Assembly: GCF_024211275.1 (NCBI RefSeq)
Contig: NZ_JAMLDX010000001.1
Location: 372,001 to 436,000 of the forward strand
From: Sphingomonas tagetis
Lineage (GTDB): Bacteria > Pseudomonadota > Alphaproteobacteria > Sphingomonadales > Sphingomonadaceae
DNA length: 64,000 bases
Direction of reading: 5' to 3'
This document shows, piece after piece, positions 35,480-44,539 of this stretch. The notes under the pieces were generated by a model. That model searched no databases and was not told where the DNA came from. It worked only from the letters and a program-made list of their open reading frames with translations. The stretch's first letter is position 1. Each line of letters begins with the position of its first letter. The position numbers and the translations under genes were made by a program.

Positions 35480-36127
35480 ATGGCCAAGGCCCCGACCAAG
35501 CCGAAGACCAAGGCAGCCGGCACCCCCGCTGCCGATGCCGCACCTGCCAAGCCGAAGAAGCCGGCCGCCGCCAAATCGGCCGCGCCCAAGGCACCTGCCG
35601 CGAAGAAGCCCGCAGCAAAGGCCAAGGCTGCGAAGCCGAAGACGGTTGCGGCCCCGGCGCCTGCGGAAGTGAAGACCGAAACCGCGCCCAAGCCTGCGGC
35701 ACCGGCGAAGAAGCCCGCAGCAAAGAAGCCGGCGGCGCCGAAGGCCGAGCCGAAGCCCGCCGCTGAAAAGGCCCCGCCCCCGCGCCGCAAGGCCGCCACG
35801 CGCAAGGCCCCTGCCGCAGCGCCCGCCAAGCCACGTGCGGCGACTCGCAAGCCCGCCGCGAGCCGCGCGCGCGCTGCCGCCAGCACCGCCGCCGCGAAAG
35901 TGACGAGCGCGGCGCAGACTGCAGCCCAGACCGTCGCCGAGTCCGCACCCGCGCAGTTCGTCGCCGACAAGCGCGAGCAGATGGGTGACCGCAACTTCTT
36001 CGCGTCGGTGATCGGCGGCGTGGCTGCGATCGGCGCCGCGGTGGCCGGGATCTTCATCGCGCTTCAAAAGGGCGAAGGCGGACCGACCGACACGCCGGCG
36101 TCGAAGCCCAAAAAGCCGGGCAGCTAA
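35480..36127 (+). CDS. Lys/Ala/Pro-rich protein with C-terminal membrane anchor
   Basis: A 215-residue protein starting at ATG 35480, with GGAG seven bases upstream. Residues 1-135 are built from Lys-Pro-Ala-Ala type repeats resembling the histone H1 tail (for example AKKPAAKAKAAKPK). Residues 136-170 are predicted helical (STAAAKVTSAAQTAAQTVAE). Residues 173-195 form a membrane helix (FFASVIGGVAAIGAAVAGIF), and the tail is short. Unlike free H1-like proteins, this one could tether DNA or another polyanion to the inner membrane. No family is recognised; low-complexity composition makes homology unreliable. Confidence 0.75.
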   Translation: MAKAPTKPKTKAAGTPAADAAPAKPKKPAAAKSAAPKAPAAKKPAAKAKAAKPKTVAAPAPAEVKTETAPKPAAPAKKPAAKKPAAPKAEPKPAAEKAPPPRRKAATRKAPAAAPAKPRAATRKPAASRARAAASTAAAKVTSAAQTAAQTVAESAPAQFVADKREQMGDRNFFASVIGGVAAIGAAVAGIFIALQKGEGGPTDTPASKPKKPGS

Positions 36128-36148
36128 CGCCTGCCCTGACCTGAATCG

Positions 36149-36183
36149 AAAGGGCCGCGGCGATCCCTCGCCGCGGCCCTTTT
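36149..36183. terminator. Bidirectional rho-independent terminator
   Basis: A 15-bp perfect stem (36149-36163 with 36168-36182) around the loop TCCC, starting AAAGGGCCGCGGCG and ending in a T-run. It has A residues on one side and T on the other, so it works for the plus-strand gene ending at 36127 and for the M2 peptidase gene ending at 36188. Confidence 0.9.
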
Positions 36184-36187
36184 CACG

Positions 36188-38020
36188 TCACCAGCCGGTC
36201 GGCTTTCCCTTGTTCTGCTCGTCGAGCCACGCCTTCAAGGGCGCGAAATATTCGACCAGCGCGGCGCCGGACATCTCGCGGCTGCCGGTGAACGCCTCCA
36301 GCGCGTCGGGCCAGGGCTTGGACGCGCCCATCTTTAGCATCGCGTCCAGCTTCGCGCCGACTTCCTTGTTGCCATAGAAGGAACAGCGGTGCAGCGGCCC
36401 CTTCCACCCGGCCTGGTCGCACGCCGCCTTGTAGAACTGGAACTGCAGCAACCGCGCGAGGAAGTAGCGCGTGTACGGCACGTTCGCCGGAATATGGTAT
36501 TTCGCGCCGGGATCGAACTTGGTCTCGTCGCGCTTCACCGGCGGCGTGATGCCCTGATATTGCAGCCGTAGCGCGTCCCATGCGCCCTGATAGCCGTCCG
36601 GGCGGATGCCGCCCGAGAACACGCCCCAGCGCCATTTGTCGATCAGCAGGCCGAACGGCAGGAACGCGACCTTGTCCATCGCCTGACGCAGCAGCAGCCC
36701 GGTGTCCTTGTCCGCGCTCGGCACCTTGCTCTGCTCGAGCAGGTTGATCGAGACGAGGTAATCGGGCGTGATCGACAGCGCGACGAAATCGCCGATCGCC
36801 TCGTGGAAGCCGTCATTGGCGCCGGTGCGGTAGATCAGCGGCTGCTTGTTGTAGGCGCGCTGATAATAATTGTGGCCGAGCTCGTGATGGATCGTGGTGA
36901 AGTCGTCGCCATTGACCTTGATGCACATCTTGATGCGCAGGTCCTCGATATTGTCGAGGTTCCACGCCGAGGCATGGCACTGCACCTCGCGGTCGGCAGG
37001 CTTCACGAACAGCGAGCGCTTCCAGAAGGTCTCCGGCATCGGCGCGAGGCCGAGCGAGGAGTAAAACCCCTCACCCGCCTTCACCATCTGGATCGCGTCA
37101 TACTTCTTCGCGACCAGCAGTTCGCCGACATCGAAACCGAGGTCGCCCGCGCCCTTGGGCGCGACGACGTCATAGATGTTGCCCCATTCCTGCGCCCACA
37201 TGTTGCCGAGCAGGTCCGCGCGGATCGGCCCGGTCTTGGCCTGCACCGCGTCGCCATATTTCTCGTTGAGCTTCCAGCGAACATAGGTGTGCAGCGATTC
37301 GTAGAGCGGCTTCACCTCGTTCCACAATTTGTCGGTGAGCTTGGCGAACTCCTCGGGCGGCATGTCGTAGTTCGACCGCCACATCGCCCCGGTATCCTTG
37401 AAGCCGAGCTCGCGCGCGCCTTCGTTGAGCAACCCTGCGGCGCGCTGATAGTCCGTCCGCTGCGGCGCGCCGACATTGTCATGCCAGCTGGTCCACATCT
37501 CCTTGAGTTCGGCCGGGTTGCGGTTGATCCCCATCGCCGCTTCGATGTCGCTGCCGCTGATCGGCTGGCCTTTCAGCGTGCCCTTGCCGGTGCCGTACAC
37601 GGTCTGCATGTCGGTCTGCAGCTTCGACAGCGTGGTTGCGGCGCCCGCGCGAGTCGGCGCGGGCGAGGTGATGCCGCTGCGCAGGATGTCGAGCTGGCGG
37701 CGGGTGTCGGGGGAGAGGCCCTTCACCTTGTCATATTTCGCCGCCTCGAGCGCGAAGCGGACCGACATTTCGGTGCCCTCGGCCTGGCTCTTCGAGACAA
37801 GCGCCGACGTGTCGTCGTTGATATAGGTCGCGTAGAGCCACTGGATGCGGGCGTCATCGACCGAGAACGCCTCCAGCTCCTGCGTCGCGCGTTTCAGAAA
37901 TTCATCGGCGGCGGCCGGCGTCGCGGCGCCCGCCGCGGTTGCCGCCTTCTTCTCCTGCGCCACTGCCGGACCAGCCAGCAGCAGGGCGAGCGCCATCGTC
38001 GAAATACCCGTGCGGATCAT
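36188..38020 (-). CDS. M2-family peptidyl-dipeptidase (ACE-like), exported
   Basis: A 610-residue zinc metallopeptidase. The signal peptide MIRTGISTMALALLLAGPAVAQ places it in the periplasm. The zinc motif HHELGH has HEXXH at residues 379-383 (catalytic Glu380), and GANDGFHEAIGDF downstream supplies the third ligand, as in angiotensin-converting enzymes. It would release dipeptides from peptide C-termini. The start at 38020 is set by GAGGG four bases upstream and the signal peptide. Members are common in sphingomonads and xanthomonads. No partner gene is evident; the terminator at 36149-36183 ends it. Confidence 0.92.
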   Translation of the reverse strand: MIRTGISTMALALLLAGPAVAQEKKAATAAGAATPAAADEFLKRATQELEAFSVDDARIQWLYATYINDDTSALVSKSQAEGTEMSVRFALEAAKYDKVKGLSPDTRRQLDILRSGITSPAPTRAGAATTLSKLQTDMQTVYGTGKGTLKGQPISGSDIEAAMGINRNPAELKEMWTSWHDNVGAPQRTDYQRAAGLLNEGARELGFKDTGAMWRSNYDMPPEEFAKLTDKLWNEVKPLYESLHTYVRWKLNEKYGDAVQAKTGPIRADLLGNMWAQEWGNIYDVVAPKGAGDLGFDVGELLVAKKYDAIQMVKAGEGFYSSLGLAPMPETFWKRSLFVKPADREVQCHASAWNLDNIEDLRIKMCIKVNGDDFTTIHHELGHNYYQRAYNKQPLIYRTGANDGFHEAIGDFVALSITPDYLVSINLLEQSKVPSADKDTGLLLRQAMDKVAFLPFGLLIDKWRWGVFSGGIRPDGYQGAWDALRLQYQGITPPVKRDETKFDPGAKYHIPANVPYTRYFLARLLQFQFYKAACDQAGWKGPLHRCSFYGNKEVGAKLDAMLKMGASKPWPDALEAFTGSREMSGAALVEYFAPLKAWLDEQNKGKPTGW

Positions 38021-38082
38021 CAAACCCTCGATTGTGTCGGTTTTTGTGGATGGCCGCAGACTGCGCCCGCCCACCCGGCGGG

Positions 38083-38835
38083 TCAAGCGGTCAGAAATGT
38101 TACGATCGCATCGCCCAGCTCGGGCCGTGTCACCGCGCTCATGTGATTGCCGGGAATCTCGACGAAGCGCGCATCGGGCAGCATCGCCGCCAGCCCCTCG
38201 AACGAGCCGACCTCGTCATCCGCCTCGCCGCCAACCACGAGCACCGGCACCTCGACCTTCGCCACGTCCGCCTCCGGCGTATCGACAAAGGTATCGAGAA
38301 TGCCGAGCAGCGCGACCGGATCGCCCTTGGTCGTCTTGAGGAATGCCTGCGACATGAATTCCGGATCGCCATGCTTGAAGCTGCCGAACCCGGTCAGCAC
38401 GCGACGAAAGAAGCCCGCGCGCCGCCCGGTATCGGTCACCCCCTCGTCCCCCAGCCCCGACAGCACCGCGCGGCGTGGGGCGGGCGCGATACCGCGCGCC
38501 AGCACACGCATCGTCGTCCGCGCGCCGAGCGAATAGCCGCCCAGATCATAGTCGGTCAGCGCCAGATGTGCGATCAGCGCCTCGGCATCCATCGCCAGCG
38601 CGTCGGGAGGATATGCTGCCGGTTCGTGCGGCCTCGTGCTGCGGCCATGCGCGCGAAGATCGGGCATGATCACGCGGAAACCGGCCGCGGCAAGCTTGTC
38701 CGCAGTGCCATATTTGATCCAGTTCGTGTCCGCGTCCGAAAAATAGCCGTGGATCAGCACCACTGGCCGCCCATCGCCGGTTTCGCGCCAGGCTAGACTC
38801 TCGCCGTCGAAGCTCTTGAAGGTCTGCACGTCCAT
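38083..38835 (-). CDS. Alpha/beta hydrolase
   Basis: A 250-residue alpha/beta-fold hydrolase. The oxyanion motif VVLIHGYFSD is at about 25-34, the nucleophile elbow GGYSLGA carries the catalytic Ser near 103, and the C-terminal GNHMSAV carries the His. I start it at 38835 (MDVQTFKSFDGE), preceded by GGGGA, since the upstream codons to 38961 are not family-like. It is divergent from the marR operon and shares its control region, so the MarR repressor may regulate both. The substrate is unknown. Confidence 0.85.
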   Translation of the reverse strand: MDVQTFKSFDGESLAWRETGDGRPVVLIHGYFSDADTNWIKYGTADKLAAAGFRVIMPDLRAHGRSTRPHEPAAYPPDALAMDAEALIAHLALTDYDLGGYSLGARTTMRVLARGIAPAPRRAVLSGLGDEGVTDTGRRAGFFRRVLTGFGSFKHGDPEFMSQAFLKTTKGDPVALLGILDTFVDTPEADVAKVEVPVLVVGGEADDEVGSFEGLAAMLPDARFVEIPGNHMSAVTRPELGDAIVTFLTA

Positions 38836-38932
38836 TCCCCGCAGATGCAGCAGTTCGGCACCGGACGAAAGGGCTGCGTGCACATCCTGCAACCCTGCCT
38901 TCGAAAAATTCACTTCATAGCTATGGTAATAT

Positions 38933-38946
38933 ATAAGCATGCTTAT
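38933..38946. promoter_or_regulatory. Palindrome in the marR / hydrolase intergenic region (likely MarR operator)
   Basis: ATAAGCATGCTTAT is a perfect 14-bp palindrome 13 bases before the marR start codon. The surrounding 30 bases are AT-rich and include TATAAT on the minus strand (complement of 38945-38950). MarR proteins bind palindromes of about this size, usually over their own promoters. Confidence 0.6.
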
Positions 38947-38959
38947 TATAACGTGAGAC

Positions 38960-39403
38960 ATGAGTGAACCGATCGGCTATCTGATTACCGATGTATCGCG
39001 GTTGATCCGCCGCGAATTCGGTGCGCGTGCGCGGCAGATCGGCGTGACGAGCGCGCAATTGCGGACGCTCAGCTTGCTGAAGCGCGAGCCGGGCTGCAAT
39101 CAGGGCCAGATCGCCGACATTCTTGAAGTCGAGCCGATCACCGTCGGCCGCATGATCGACCGGCTGGAAGAAGCCGGGCTGGTGGAGCGGCGGCGCGATC
39201 CGGCCGACCGCCGCGTCTGGCGGATACATCTCACCGACGCTGCGCAACCGCTGATCGTCCAGCTTCGCGAAATTGGCGACGCACTGACCGAGCACGCGTT
39301 GACGGGGCTCGGGTCTGCCGATCGCGAGGCGCTCGACGCCATGCTCGCACGCATTCGCACGAATCTTTTGACCGACAATATCAACGAGGCCGCCAATGGC
39401 TGA
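38960..39403 (+). CDS. MarR-family transcriptional regulator
   Basis: A 147-residue winged-helix repressor. The DNA-recognition region is near CNQGQIADILEVEPITVGRMIDRLEEAGLV, with the wing at RRRDPADRRVWRIHLT. It is the first gene of marR-emrA-emrB, and its stop overlaps the emrA start by eight bases. Such regulators sense lipophilic compounds and derepress the pump. The palindrome at 38933-38946 is its probable operator. Confidence 0.9.
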   Translation: MSEPIGYLITDVSRLIRREFGARARQIGVTSAQLRTLSLLKREPGCNQGQIADILEVEPITVGRMIDRLEEAGLVERRRDPADRRVWRIHLTDAAQPLIVQLREIGDALTEHALTGLGSADREALDAMLARIRTNLLTDNINEAANG

Positions 39404-40454
39404 CGCCGACCCCAAATTCGATCCCGCGATCGCGATCGACGCCACCGAGGTGCTGCGCAAGCGGCGCTGGCTGCGCCCGTTGCTGATGTTCGGCGTGCCA
39501 GTGCTGCTGATCGCTGCGGCAGCAGCATGGTGGTCGATGTCGGGCGGTACGGTCTCGACCGACAACGCCTATGTCCAGCAGGAAAAGGTGTCGATCGGCG
39601 CCGATGTCGCCGGCCGCATCGTCGAAGTCACCGTTCGGGAGAATCAGCCGGTGAAGGCCGGCGATGTGCTGTTCCGCATCGATCCCGAACCCTATCGCAT
39701 CGCGCTGGCGCAGGCCGACGCCGCGATTGCCAGCGCGCAGGTGCAGGTCACGACGCTTCAGGCGAGCTATGCTGGCACCGGCGCCGACATTCAGGCGGCG
39801 CGCGACACGATCGCCTCCGCGCAGGAGGATTTCGACCGGCAGCAGGCGCTGATGCGGCGCGGCTTCACCACCCGCGCGCGGTTCGATCAGGCCAAGCATT
39901 CGGTCGAGCAGGCCCGTGCCACCTTCCAGCGCGCGGTCGCCGACTCCGCCGAAGCCCGCTCGAAATTGTCGAGCGGATCGGCCGTGCCAGGCGTCAATCC
40001 CGCGATCGCCGCCGCGCGGGCGCAGCGCGAGAAGGCGTTGCTCGACCTCAGCCGCACCACGCGCCGCGCGCCGGTCGGCGGCATCGTCAGCCAGTCGGAT
40101 CGGCTGCAGGTCGGCCAGATGATGATGTCCGGGCTGCCGGCGTTGACGATCGTGCGGTCGGGCGGATCGTGGATCGAAGCCAATTTCAAGGAAACCGATC
40201 TCGACAAGATGCGCGTCGGCCAGACGGCCACGGTCGAGTTCGACGCCTATCCCGACCTCAAGCTCAAGGGCCATGTCGCGTCGATCGGCGCGGGAACCGG
40301 CAGCGAGTTCGCCATCCTTCCCGCGCAGAACGCCAACGGCAACTGGGTCAAGGTGACTCAGCGCATCCCGGTGCGCATTGCGATCGACGACCAAAGCCCG
40401 CGCCGGCTGATCGCCGGACTCACCGCCGAAGTCACGGTCCACACCGGCAAGTAA
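39396..40454 (+). CDS. emrA: Efflux pump periplasmic adaptor (EmrA/HlyD family)
   Basis: A 352-residue membrane fusion protein. A cytoplasmic N-terminus precedes one membrane segment (about 29-47), after which come a biotinyl-lipoyl-like domain (AGRIVEVTVRENQPVKAGDVLF), an alpha-hairpin and a beta-barrel domain. It bridges the inner-membrane transporter EmrB, encoded next, to an outer-membrane channel. The TolC-type channel is not encoded here. Overlap with marR by eight bases supports one operon. Confidence 0.9.
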   Translation: MADADPKFDPAIAIDATEVLRKRRWLRPLLMFGVPVLLIAAAAAWWSMSGGTVSTDNAYVQQEKVSIGADVAGRIVEVTVRENQPVKAGDVLFRIDPEPYRIALAQADAAIASAQVQVTTLQASYAGTGADIQAARDTIASAQEDFDRQQALMRRGFTTRARFDQAKHSVEQARATFQRAVADSAEARSKLSSGSAVPGVNPAIAAARAQREKALLDLSRTTRRAPVGGIVSQSDRLQVGQMMMSGLPALTIVRSGGSWIEANFKETDLDKMRVGQTATVEFDAYPDLKLKGHVASIGAGTGSEFAILPAQNANGNWVKVTQRIPVRIAIDDQSPRRLIAGLTAEVTVHTGK

Positions 40455-40455
40455 C

Positions 40456-42036
40456 ATGGCCAGCGCTGCCGCCTCATCCGCCGGCCCTTCCGCCGCGCCG
40501 TCGTCCGGCACGGCGGCGCTGCCCGTGCGCAACAAGGGGTTGCTCACTTTCGGCGTGATGCTGGCGACGATCATGCAGATCCTCGACGGGACGATCGCCA
40601 ACGTCGCGCTGCCGCATATGCAGACATCGCTCGGCGGCACCGCAGACACCATCACCTGGGTGCTGACGAGCTATATCGTGGCGTCCGCCATCGCCATTCC
40701 GGTCACCGGCTGGATCTCCGAACGTATCGGCTCTCGCAACCTCTTTCTCCTCTCGGTCGCGGGTTTCATCATCGCATCGGCGCTGTGCGGCGCGGCGCAA
40801 AATCTCACTGAAATGGTCGCGTTTCGCGTCCTGCAGGGGATCGCCGCAGCGTTCATGAACCCACTCAGCCAGACCGTGTTGCTCGACATCAACGCGCCCC
40901 GGGATCAGCCGCGCGCCATGGCGATCTGGGGGATGGGCGTGATGATCGGGCCCATCCTGGGGCCGGTGCTGGGCGGCTGGCTGACCGAGAATTTCGACTG
41001 GCGCTGGGTGTTCTACGTCAACTTGCCGCTCGGCGTGATCTGCCTCGCAATCATGTGGTGGCTGCTGCCCAGCCGACCGCTTCGCAGACGCGGTTTCGAC
41101 CTGTTCGGCTTCTCGCTGCTCGCGATCGGCATCGGCGCGCTACAGTTGATGCTCGACCGCGGCCAGGGCGAGGACTGGTTCAGCTCGGCGGAAATCTGGA
41201 TCGAGACGCTGATCGCGGTGATCGCGCTGTGGATGTTCGTCATGCACATGGCGACCGGCAAGAACCCGATGTTCGAACGCAGCCTGTGGCACAACCGCAA
41301 CCTCGTCACTGCGCTGTTCTTCATGCCGGTTCTGGGGCTGGTGATGATGGCGACGATGGCACTGCTGCCGCCGATGCTGCAGTCGCTCTACGGCTATCCG
41401 GTGATCGACACTGGCCTGCTGCTGATGCCGCGCGGGATCGGTGTGATGATCACCATGTTCGTGTCGTCGCGGCTGGTCGCGCACGGTGTCGATCCGCGCC
41501 TGCCGGTCGGGCTCGGCTTCCTGCTCGTCGCCTGGTCGCTCTACGACATGACGCAGTGGACGCTGGCGATGGACATATGGCCGGTTGTCCTCTCGGGCTT
41601 CATCCAGGGACTCGGCATGGGCCTTGTCTTCATGCCGCTCAACGGCATCGCCTTCGCCACCTTGCCCGCCAACCAGCGGACCGAGGCGGCGAGCCTGACC
41701 AATTTGTCGCGCAACATCGGCTCCTCGATCGGCATCTCTCTGGTGACCACGGTGCTCGCGCGCGGCATGCAGACCAGCCACGCCGACCTCGCGCAACGGG
41801 TCACGCCCGAACGCCTCCAGACGCTCGACCCGGGCCTGCTCGCCAATCTCGGCGGCTCGACCGATACCGTTCTGGCCGTGGTCAACGCCGAAGTGACGCG
41901 GCAATCGATGATGATCGCCTATCTCAACGACTTCAAGGCGATGATGATCGTTACCGCCTGCGCAATTCCGCTCGTGGTGCTGCTGCGAAAGCCGAAGGGG
42001 CCGGTCGAAAACGATCCCGCCGCGGCAGGTCACTGA
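40456..42036 (+). CDS. emrB: DHA2-family multidrug MFS transporter (EmrB/QacA type)
   Basis: A 526-residue drug:proton antiporter of the 14-helix DHA2 group. The motif LDGTIANVALP in helix 1 (with Asp) and WVLTSYIVASAIAIP are typical, and the antiporter motif C region lies near GMGVMIGPILGPVLGGWL. It starts one base after the emrA stop. With EmrA it would export hydrophobic toxins or antibiotics across both membranes. The substrate range cannot be predicted from sequence. Confidence 0.92.
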   Translation: MASAAASSAGPSAAPSSGTAALPVRNKGLLTFGVMLATIMQILDGTIANVALPHMQTSLGGTADTITWVLTSYIVASAIAIPVTGWISERIGSRNLFLLSVAGFIIASALCGAAQNLTEMVAFRVLQGIAAAFMNPLSQTVLLDINAPRDQPRAMAIWGMGVMIGPILGPVLGGWLTENFDWRWVFYVNLPLGVICLAIMWWLLPSRPLRRRGFDLFGFSLLAIGIGALQLMLDRGQGEDWFSSAEIWIETLIAVIALWMFVMHMATGKNPMFERSLWHNRNLVTALFFMPVLGLVMMATMALLPPMLQSLYGYPVIDTGLLLMPRGIGVMITMFVSSRLVAHGVDPRLPVGLGFLLVAWSLYDMTQWTLAMDIWPVVLSGFIQGLGMGLVFMPLNGIAFATLPANQRTEAASLTNLSRNIGSSIGISLVTTVLARGMQTSHADLAQRVTPERLQTLDPGLLANLGGSTDTVLAVVNAEVTRQSMMIAYLNDFKAMMIVTACAIPLVVLLRKPKGPVENDPAAAGH

Positions 42037-42091
42037 TGCGCCGGACAGCGGAGGCTTGCCTCCCCTCCGATCAATCGCCATCTCGTCCGGC

Positions 42092-42949
42092 ATGACAGAT
42101 TCACCGACCGGACAAGCGATCCAGCTCGAACCGCTGGTGACACGCGTGCTGGCGGCCAACCCGTCGCCCTTCACCTATACCGGCACCGAGACTTATCTCG
42201 TCGGCACCACCGATGTCGCGGTGATCGATCCCGGTCCCGACCTGCCCGAGCATGTCGATGCGCTGTTCGACATCATCGCCGGCCGGCCGGTCGTCGCGAT
42301 CTTGTGCACGCACACCCATCGCGACCACAGCCCCGCCAGCCGCGCGCTCAAGGCCGCGACCGGCGCGCCCATCATCGGCTGCGCCCCGCTGGCGCTCAAC
42401 GATGACGGCCCGCGCGCCGACGCAGCGTTCGACCGCGACTATGCGCCAGACCGGGTGCTGCTCGACGGCGAGCAGCTGCGCGGCGAAGGCTGGACGATCA
42501 CCGCGGTGGCGACGCCGGGCCACACGTCCAATCACCTCTGCTTCGCACTGGAGGAGAGCGGCGCGCTGTTCACTGGCGATCATGTCATGGGCTGGTCGAC
42601 CAGCGTGGTCGCGCCGCCCGATGGCGACATGGGCGCCTATATGGCCAGCCTCGACAAGCTCCATGCCCGTAGCGACCGCGTCTATTATCCGGCGCATGGC
42701 GATCCGGTCGACAAGCCGCAGCGCTTCGTGCGCGGTCTGATGGGCCACCGCAAGCAGCGGGAGGGGCAAATCTTGCGCCTGCTCGACAGCCAGATCGGCG
42801 AGATTCCGGCGATGGTTGAGAAGATGTATGTCGGGCTCGACCCCCGCCTGACCGGCGCGGCGGGCCGCTCGGTGCTCGCGCATCTGATTGACCTGCGCAA
42901 TCGCGGCCTCGCGCGCACCGAGGGCGAGGCCTGGGTCAGGGCGGCGTGA
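42092..42949 (+). CDS. MBL-fold metallo-hydrolase (LACTB2-like)
   Basis: A 285-residue metallo-beta-lactamase-fold protein. The first metal motif is THTHRDHSP (HxHxDH) at about 78-86, later ligands are in GHTSNH and TGDHVMGW, and the final one in YPAHGDP. A C-terminal winged-helix-like tail follows, as in LACTB2-type hydrolases and nucleases. The gene begins 55 bases after emrB and overlaps the DUF4230 gene by four bases (GTGA). Function is uncertain; hydrolase, thioesterase and RNase activities are all known in the family. Confidence 0.85.
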   Translation: MTDSPTGQAIQLEPLVTRVLAANPSPFTYTGTETYLVGTTDVAVIDPGPDLPEHVDALFDIIAGRPVVAILCTHTHRDHSPASRALKAATGAPIIGCAPLALNDDGPRADAAFDRDYAPDRVLLDGEQLRGEGWTITAVATPGHTSNHLCFALEESGALFTGDHVMGWSTSVVAPPDGDMGAYMASLDKLHARSDRVYYPAHGDPVDKPQRFVRGLMGHRKQREGQILRLLDSQIGEIPAMVEKMYVGLDPRLTGAAGRSVLAHLIDLRNRGLARTEGEAWVRAA

Positions 42950-43665
42950 CGCCCGGTACCTTGCGCGCACTGCTCGCCGCCGCCGCGCTGGCCATCGTCG
43001 TCCTCGCCGGATGGGCCGCGTGGGACCGTTTTGCCGAGAACCGGCTCGAAACGCTGCCCGAGGATGGCGGCTCGCCGGTCACCCAGATCGTCACCGCGCG
43101 CCTCAGCGGCGCCAGCGCGCTCAAGGTCGCCGAGCTGACCGGCACGGTGCAGGCCACCGCGTCCGACACGCGTGGACTCGGCATGCTGCGCAGCGACCAG
43201 ACGGTGAAGATGCCTTATTCGGTCGGCTATTTCGTCGATCTCTCGAAGCTCGGCGCCGGCGATCTCGAATGGAACGGCGCGACGAAGACGCTGATCGTCG
43301 ACGCGCCCGACATCGCCCCTGCCCCCGCCAACACCGACGAAGGCCGCCGCACGCTGATCGAGACCAGCGGCGTGCTGGTGACGCGCAAGGCGGCCGAGAC
43401 GCTCAGCCAGCGCACCTCGGCGCGCGCGACCGCCGTCGCCGAACGCGAGGCGAAAAGCCCCGAGCGGATGGCACAGGCGCGCGAGCATGGCCGCAGCGCC
43501 ATCGCCCGCCTGCTCGCCCAGCCATTGACCGCCGCCGGTCTCGGTGATGTGCGCCTGATCGTCACCTTCCCGCCGGAACGTACCGCTCGAACCCGCGAAC
43601 AATGGGACGTCTCGCGCTCGCCCGAACAGGTGATGAAGGACCGCGCGGCACGCGAAAAGAACTAG
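42946..43665 (+). CDS. DUF4230-like membrane-anchored protein
   Basis: A 239-residue protein starting with GTG at 42946, overlapping the MBL gene. One N-terminal membrane helix (about 7-25, RALLAAAALAIVVLAGWAA) leads to a periplasmic domain. YSVGYFVDLSKL, ATKTLIVDAPDIAP and VRLIVTFPPE give the impression of a DUF4230 protein. The function of that family is unknown. The coupling to the MBL gene suggests they are co-expressed, not that they share a pathway. Confidence 0.7.
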   Translation: MTPGTLRALLAAAALAIVVLAGWAAWDRFAENRLETLPEDGGSPVTQIVTARLSGASALKVAELTGTVQATASDTRGLGMLRSDQTVKMPYSVGYFVDLSKLGAGDLEWNGATKTLIVDAPDIAPAPANTDEGRRTLIETSGVLVTRKAAETLSQRTSARATAVAEREAKSPERMAQAREHGRSAIARLLAQPLTAAGLGDVRLIVTFPPERTARTREQWDVSRSPEQVMKDRAAREKN

Positions 43666-43722
43666 TCGAGATCGTAACGAAATGTGGTAAATCGGTCCGT
43701 CGAAACAGCGGGGGCTGATCAC

Positions 43723-44490
43723 ATGGCGACTCTGGCACCGGCGCAATCGAAGCTCGCGCCCGACACCAAATTCTTCCTGACGATGGCGATCGTCTTCGCG
43801 GCGATCAACGTCGCGGCGTTCTCCTTCTTCGCGCTGATGGGCATCTCCAGCTTCGGCGCGCCGCTCTATGTGCACGTTCACGCCTTCACCTTTTTCGGCT
43901 GGGTGGTGATCTACGTCACGCAGAACGCGCTGGTCGCAACCGGATCGACTGCGCTGCACCGCAAGCTCGGCTGGTTCGCCGCCGCCTATACGATCTTCAT
44001 GGTGATCGTCGGCACGTTGACGACGGTTCACAACGTCCAGCGCGGGATGGTGCCGCCGCTGTTCGAGCCAGCCCATTTCCTGATTATGAACCCGCTCAAC
44101 GTGTTCTGCTTCGCGATGCTCGTGCTGGCCGGTGTCGCGGTGCGCGCGAATACCGGCTGGCATCGCCGGCTCATCTATTGCGGCATGGCGTCGATCATGG
44201 GGCCAGCGTTCGGGCGGCTGCTCCCGCCCCCGCTGCAACTCAGCGGAGGCATGACACTGATCTTCGGCATCCTCGCGGGATTCATGCTGATCGGCGTGGT
44301 GCGCGACCGTATCACGCACGGCAGAATTCATCCCGCCTGGTGGGTTGGGCTTTCCGTGCTGACCATGCAATGGCTGGTGGGAGAACCTATCGCGCGGACT
44401 TCGTTCGGGCTCTCGCTCTATCAGGGCGTGGTCGACGGCACAGCGGGCGCCGCGAAGCCGCCCTATGAAAAGGCGCCCTTCCCCGGTTGA
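43723..44490 (+). CDS. Multi-pass inner-membrane protein, DUF2306-like
   Basis: A 255-residue protein starting at ATG 43723. About seven membrane segments alternate with short loops. Conserved-looking histidines occur in YVHVHAFTFFGWVVI, ALHRKLGW and TVHNVQRG, a spacing reminiscent of DUF2306 or haem-binding membrane proteins. No enzyme motif is clear. It lies 57 bases after the DUF4230 gene and before nadA. Confidence 0.7.
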   Translation: MATLAPAQSKLAPDTKFFLTMAIVFAAINVAAFSFFALMGISSFGAPLYVHVHAFTFFGWVVIYVTQNALVATGSTALHRKLGWFAAAYTIFMVIVGTLTTVHNVQRGMVPPLFEPAHFLIMNPLNVFCFAMLVLAGVAVRANTGWHRRLIYCGMASIMGPAFGRLLPPPLQLSGGMTLIFGILAGFMLIGVVRDRITHGRIHPAWWVGLSVLTMQWLVGEPIARTSFGLSLYQGVVDGTAGAAKPPYEKAPFPG

Positions 44491-44539
44491 ACCGCGGCGC
44501 GGACAAGGCCATGTGGGACCAAAGAACGAGGGTCCCAGT

